Program-made: the position numbers and the translations under genes
Shown: positions 15,679-18,167 of the stretch, piece after piece
Numbering within the stretch: position 1 is the first letter of the stretch
Layout: each line of letters begins with the position of its first letter
NCBI GenBank assembly: GCA_900768535.1
Contig: CAAGDE010000015.1
Location: 1-18,167 of the forward strand
Length of the DNA: 18,167 nucleotides
Source of the DNA: Clostridia bacterium
Lineage (GTDB): Bacteria; Bacillota; Clostridia; Oscillospirales; CAG-272
Direction of reading: 5' to 3'
The notes under the pieces: generated by a model
What the model saw: the letters and a program-made list of their open reading frames with translations, nothing else
Told to the model about the DNA's origin: nothing
The model's database searches: none

Positions 15679-16176
15679 TCCGATGAAAATCTGCTGCTGC
15701 AACTGGCGCGGCAACTCTCCACAGCAACAGGGAAAAAGCAATACGGCTATCTGAAACCGGAACTCAAACGACTTGTGGACATAATCGTGACGGAATTCTC
15801 CAAAGACTCGCGCATTGCGGAACTGTACAACCTTTGGTATGACCAAAAAGAATCCGGCATCCGTTTTTATCAGGACGGGATGCCGGAACGCGTTCCGCTG
15901 ACCGATCATCCGGAGTTCCGGACGGTGAAAAATATGATTCTGCAAGAGGCCGAAAACCTTGCCTTTGCCGATTTGCCGATTCAAATGACGCAGGAAAAGC
16001 ACGGCGGGGAAGAAGCGGAACAGGCAGGAACGGGAGATTACAATCATGGGAAAAACGCAGCAAATCATAATGCGAACCATACATACCGTGATCGCAAACA
16101 CCGTTGCCCGCCTGTTTGCATCCCTTGTCCAACTTCTTTACGAGGATTCCGACCGCCACAAAATCACCAAGAATAA
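15679..16176 (+). pseudogene. MobP3/MobL-type relaxase, C-terminal remnant
   Basis: The frame resembles the C-terminal region of MobP3 (MobL) relaxases of Firmicutes conjugative elements, which nick the transfer origin and pilot the strand. Recognisable are LARQLSTATGKKQYGYLK, LVDIIVTEF, IAELYNLWYDQKE, MPERVPL and PEFRTVKN, in the order seen in that family. An in-frame stop at 15670 lies just upstream of the similarity, the N-terminal nicking domain is gone, and after about 16030 the frame becomes meaningless. A +1 frame from 16046 (VARLFASLVQLLYED) may hold the true tail, implying a frameshift. There is no start codon with a binding site. The gene is dead; it is evidence of a former integrative conjugative element. 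Confidence 0.7.
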
Positions 16177-16180
16177 CAAA

Positions 16181-16215
16181 CGCCCGAACCGTATTTTGAC
16201 GCAACGGTTCGGGTG
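16181..16215. terminator. Bidirectional terminator between convergent genes
   Basis: A 12-base stem with one G-T pair, CGCCCGAACCGT (16181-16192) with ACGGTTCGGGTG (16204-16215), encloses an 11-base loop. It is followed by TTCTGTATTTTG on the plus strand and TTTGTTATTCTT on the minus strand. It lies 18 bases past the ATPase stop codon and serves both that gene and the relaxase remnant. Confidence 0.8.
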
Positions 16216-16233
16216 TTCTGTATTTTGTTCCGG

Positions 16234-17529
16234 TCAATATTCAAGCGAAGCCGGATCCAACAGGAAATCGTAGATGTTCATCATCAACACGCCGCTCTCA
16301 TCGTAATGCAGCGGGAGCATATCGTGTGTAATGATGATCTTCTTGAAGGAATCTTCAATCTTGCGGAACGGGCGGGTTTCCTGCTCCCATTTCTGCTGAT
16401 CGGGCAGGGAAAAAGCAGACTGAATATAATACCGCTTGGAGCCGAGGTTGCAGACAAAGTCAACCTCCAACTGCTTGCGGATGACCTTTCCGTCCCCGTC
16501 CCGCAAGGAGATCGGGACAACGCCGACATCCACCTGATAGCCGCGGGTGCGCAGCTCATTGTAGATTACATTTTCCATTGTATGGGTCTGCTCGAATTGG
16601 CGGAAATTGATGCGCGCATTCCGCAGTCCGAGATCGGAAAAATAGTATTTTTTCGGAGTTTCGATATATGCCCGTCCCTTGATGTCGTATCGCTGTGCCG
16701 ATTCGGTCAGGAAGGAGTCTTCAAAGCAGTCCAAATATTTTTTGACCGTGGTGGCTGTGATACGGGATTTTTTGACGGTGCGGAAGGTGTTTTTCAGCTT
16801 TTCCGGATTGGTCAGGGAACCGACAGACGAGGACAGGATGTTGAGCAGATCCTCCATTTCGCCCGGATTCTTGATTTTGTTCCGCTTGAAAATGTCGCGG
16901 AAATAGATCTCGTCAAACAGCCGACCGAGCGTTACCGCTTTATCGCCCGCATCCTGCCGCAGAACCACAAGCGGAATCCCGCCGTACAGCATATATTCGG
17001 AAAACCCCTGGTACTTGTCTCCACTGTAAACAGACATGAATTCGGAGAAGCTGAGCGGGTACATCCGAATCTCGTCCCCTCTGCCGGCAAACTCCGTAAT
17101 AATATCCTTGGAAAGAAATTTTGCGTTGCTTCCGGTCACATAGACATCCATGTTCGGCTTTCGCAGATATCCGTTGAGGACCGATTCAAAGCAGTCGAGA
17201 AGCTGTACCTCGTCGAGAAGCAGATAGTAGGTATCGGAATCGGTCATGCGGGATGAAATATAACGCATGAATTTTTCGGGGTCGACCTTTCGGTTCGCCT
17301 TTTCCAGCGCAATCGGACTTTCTCCAATCAGGAGCAGATCGTCTGCCGAATCAAACGCGAACCGGATGATGTGATCCTCCGGAACGCCGCTCTGCAACAG
17401 GTCGTGATAGAAAATGGTGTTCAGCAGATAGGACTTCCCGCATCGGCGGATACCGGTGATGACCTTGACCAGCCCGTTGCCGCGGCGTTTTTTCAGCTTG
17501 GATAAATACAGATCCCGGCGAATCTCCAT
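16234..17529 (-). CDS. AAA ATPase with DUF4143 domain
   Basis: A 431-residue protein of the widespread AAA_14/DUF4143 family, typical in length. Walker A is GIRRCGKS (26-33). Walker B is YYLLLDEVQ with Asp106-Glu107. The sensor segment VTGSNAKFLS (131-140), GRGDEIRMYPLSFSEF and YGGIP are family hallmarks. The C-terminal DUF4143 part (about 200-431) contains ENVIYNEL, QLEVDFV and YYIQSAF, resembling a degraded restriction-nuclease-like fold. The biological role of the family is unsettled; it is abundant in gut anaerobes and often linked to mobile DNA. The start at 17529 has AGGAGG 7 bases upstream; the longer frame contains the promoter and is not coding. It is monocistronic, lies between two mobile-element remnants, and seems lower in GC than the central operon. 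Confidence 0.9.
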   Translation of the reverse strand: MEIRRDLYLSKLKKRRGNGLVKVITGIRRCGKSYLLNTIFYHDLLQSGVPEDHIIRFAFDSADDLLLIGESPIALEKANRKVDPEKFMRYISSRMTDSDTYYLLLDEVQLLDCFESVLNGYLRKPNMDVYVTGSNAKFLSKDIITEFAGRGDEIRMYPLSFSEFMSVYSGDKYQGFSEYMLYGGIPLVVLRQDAGDKAVTLGRLFDEIYFRDIFKRNKIKNPGEMEDLLNILSSSVGSLTNPEKLKNTFRTVKKSRITATTVKKYLDCFEDSFLTESAQRYDIKGRAYIETPKKYYFSDLGLRNARINFRQFEQTHTMENVIYNELRTRGYQVDVGVVPISLRDGDGKVIRKQLEVDFVCNLGSKRYYIQSAFSLPDQQKWEQETRPFRKIEDSFKKIIITHDMLPLHYDESGVLMMNIYDFLLDPASLEY

Positions 17530-17584
17530 GATATAGCCTCCTGATTGGAATAGAAAAGTGCAACAAATCGCGGTTTTCAAGGAT

Positions 17585-17613
17585 AGTATACCACAATGAA
17601 TTGAAAAAGTCAA
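17585..17613 (-). promoter_or_regulatory. Promoter of the AAA ATPase
   Basis: Minus-strand TTGACT (17613-17608), a 17-base spacer and TATACT (17590-17585) lie 55 bases before the ATG. Confidence 0.82.
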
Positions 17614-17685
17614 GCATCTGAAAGAGATTATTGCAACAAGTCACACTTTTATACGCTGATAAAAGCAGTAAAGGAAGAAAAAACA

Positions 17686-17841
17686 ATGTCAACAACCTAT
17701 GTAAGCTTTACCCCCGCCGAGCGGGAGCAGGCGCAGGCGACTGACCTTGCGGAATTCCTGCGGCGGCAGGGGTACCGCAACTGCGTGTTCGTCGGCTGTG
17801 ATGAGAGTGGAACTGCCCGCCATGCGCACAAGAGGGGGACC
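17686..17841 (+). pseudogene. DUF3991/primase-like gene, internally deleted
   Basis: Residues 1-29 (STTYVSFTPAEREQAQATDL...) match the N-terminus of DUF3991/Toprim-type proteins of Firmicutes conjugative elements, relatives of plasmid primases. Residues 30-52 (NCVFVGCDESGTARHAHKRGT) match a segment normally found more than 100 residues further on (family: NxVFVGxDxxGxPxxAxxRGT). The two pieces are joined in frame, so the zinc-finger region between them has been deleted. Coding similarity then stops and the frame drifts into AT-rich sequence up to 17958. A weak AAAGGAAG site precedes the ATG. It is a relic, probably of the same element as the relaxase fragment. Confidence 0.68.
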
Positions 17842-17930
17842 ATAGCAAGAAATAAACCTGATGGTATACAGAAGGTCTGCCATGGTGAAAATATACAAAA
17901 TGTGACACGAAAAATTGTACCAATTGCGAA

Positions 17931-17959
17931 TTGCAAATGCGGCACAAACATGATATAAT
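17931..17959 (+). promoter_or_regulatory. Sigma-A promoter upstream of a palindrome
   Basis: TTGCAA (17931-17936), a 17-base spacer and perfect TATAAT (17954-17959). The transcript would start a few bases before the palindrome at 17975. Confidence 0.7.
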
Positions 17960-17974
17960 ATTATTGTCAAACGT

Positions 17975-17988
17975 CATTATCGATAATG
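17975..17988. promoter_or_regulatory. Perfect 14-base palindrome, possible operator
   Basis: CATTATCGATAATG is a perfect palindrome 15 bases downstream of the -10 box of the promoter at 17931-17959. A repressor bound here would block early elongation. No regulator can be named. Confidence 0.5.
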
Positions 17989-18046
17989 CAAAAATAGAAC
18001 GATTTGATAAAACAAAGAAACTTTTTTAAAAATTTTAAAAAACCGC

Positions 18047-18075
18047 TTGACAAGGAGGAACAGGTCGTGTACAAT
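18047..18075 (+). promoter_or_regulatory. Near-consensus promoter reading into the GACA array
   Basis: Perfect TTGACA (18047-18052), a 17-base spacer and TACAAT (18070-18075). The spacer itself contains AGGAGGAAC, which is probably coincidental. The repeat array begins 5 bases after the -10 box, so the array would be the first transcribed sequence. Confidence 0.75.
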
Positions 18076-18080
18076 GCCTT

Positions 18081-18167
<87 letters not shown>

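Noticed and set aside
16046..16273. 75-codon plus-strand frame starting MGKTQQ as a separate small gene
   Set aside because: It overlaps the relaxase remnant, runs through the terminator at 16181-16215 and is better explained as the frameshifted relaxase tail.

Overview
The window looks like a high-GC (roughly 55-60%) Gram-positive anaerobe of the Clostridia, probably an uncultured gut Oscillospirales or Christensenellales-type lineage. The grounds are AGGAGG-type ribosome binding sites, sigma-A promoters with 17-base spacers, Clostridia-style lipoproteins, lectin-like secreted proteins, and remnants of Firmicutes conjugative elements. This placement is inference; no rRNA or housekeeping marker is present.

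Left part (1-2180): debris. It holds a sliver of a large serine recombinase (28-162), about 670 bases with terminators but no supported gene, then two decayed glycoside hydrolase ends on the minus strand: the C-terminus of a GH36 alpha-galactosidase (832-1086) and the C-terminal part of a GH35 beta-galactosidase (1202-2180). The GH35 piece is cut off exactly at the 3' end of an intact LysR-family regulator gene (2179-3111).

Centre (2179-15525): an intact divergent locus. On the minus strand are a lipoprotein with an endonuclease/exonuclease/phosphatase (EEP) domain (3206-4966) and the LysR regulator, each with its own promoter. On the plus strand a seven-gene operon starts from a promoter at 5110-5138: GDPD-family phosphodiesterase, solute-binding lipoprotein, secreted lectin-like protein, a 42-residue peptide, a larger membrane-anchored lectin-like paralogue, a LacZ-type GH2 beta-galactosidase, and a metallo-beta-lactamase-fold lipoprotein. 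Between the divergent promoters lies a cluster of CCTATA half-sites, including a perfect 17-base palindrome, which is a good candidate operator for the LysR regulator. The EEP and metallo-hydrolase lipoproteins share a homologous N-terminal domain, which ties the two arms together. The set (three phosphodiesterase- or metallohydrolase-type enzymes, a beta-galactosidase, a binding lipoprotein and lectin-like proteins) suggests surface capture and breakdown of a galactose-containing, perhaps phosphodiester-linked, glycan. No permease is encoded in the window.

Right part (15526-18167): more mobile-element debris around one intact gene. It contains a MobP3/MobL-type relaxase C-terminal remnant, a bidirectional terminator, an intact AAA/DUF4143 ATPase on the minus strand, and an internally deleted DUF3991/primase-like gene. 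After these comes an AT-rich stretch with two strong promoters. The second promoter runs straight into a (GACA)n tetranucleotide array that continues to the end of the window, so whatever it controls lies outside.
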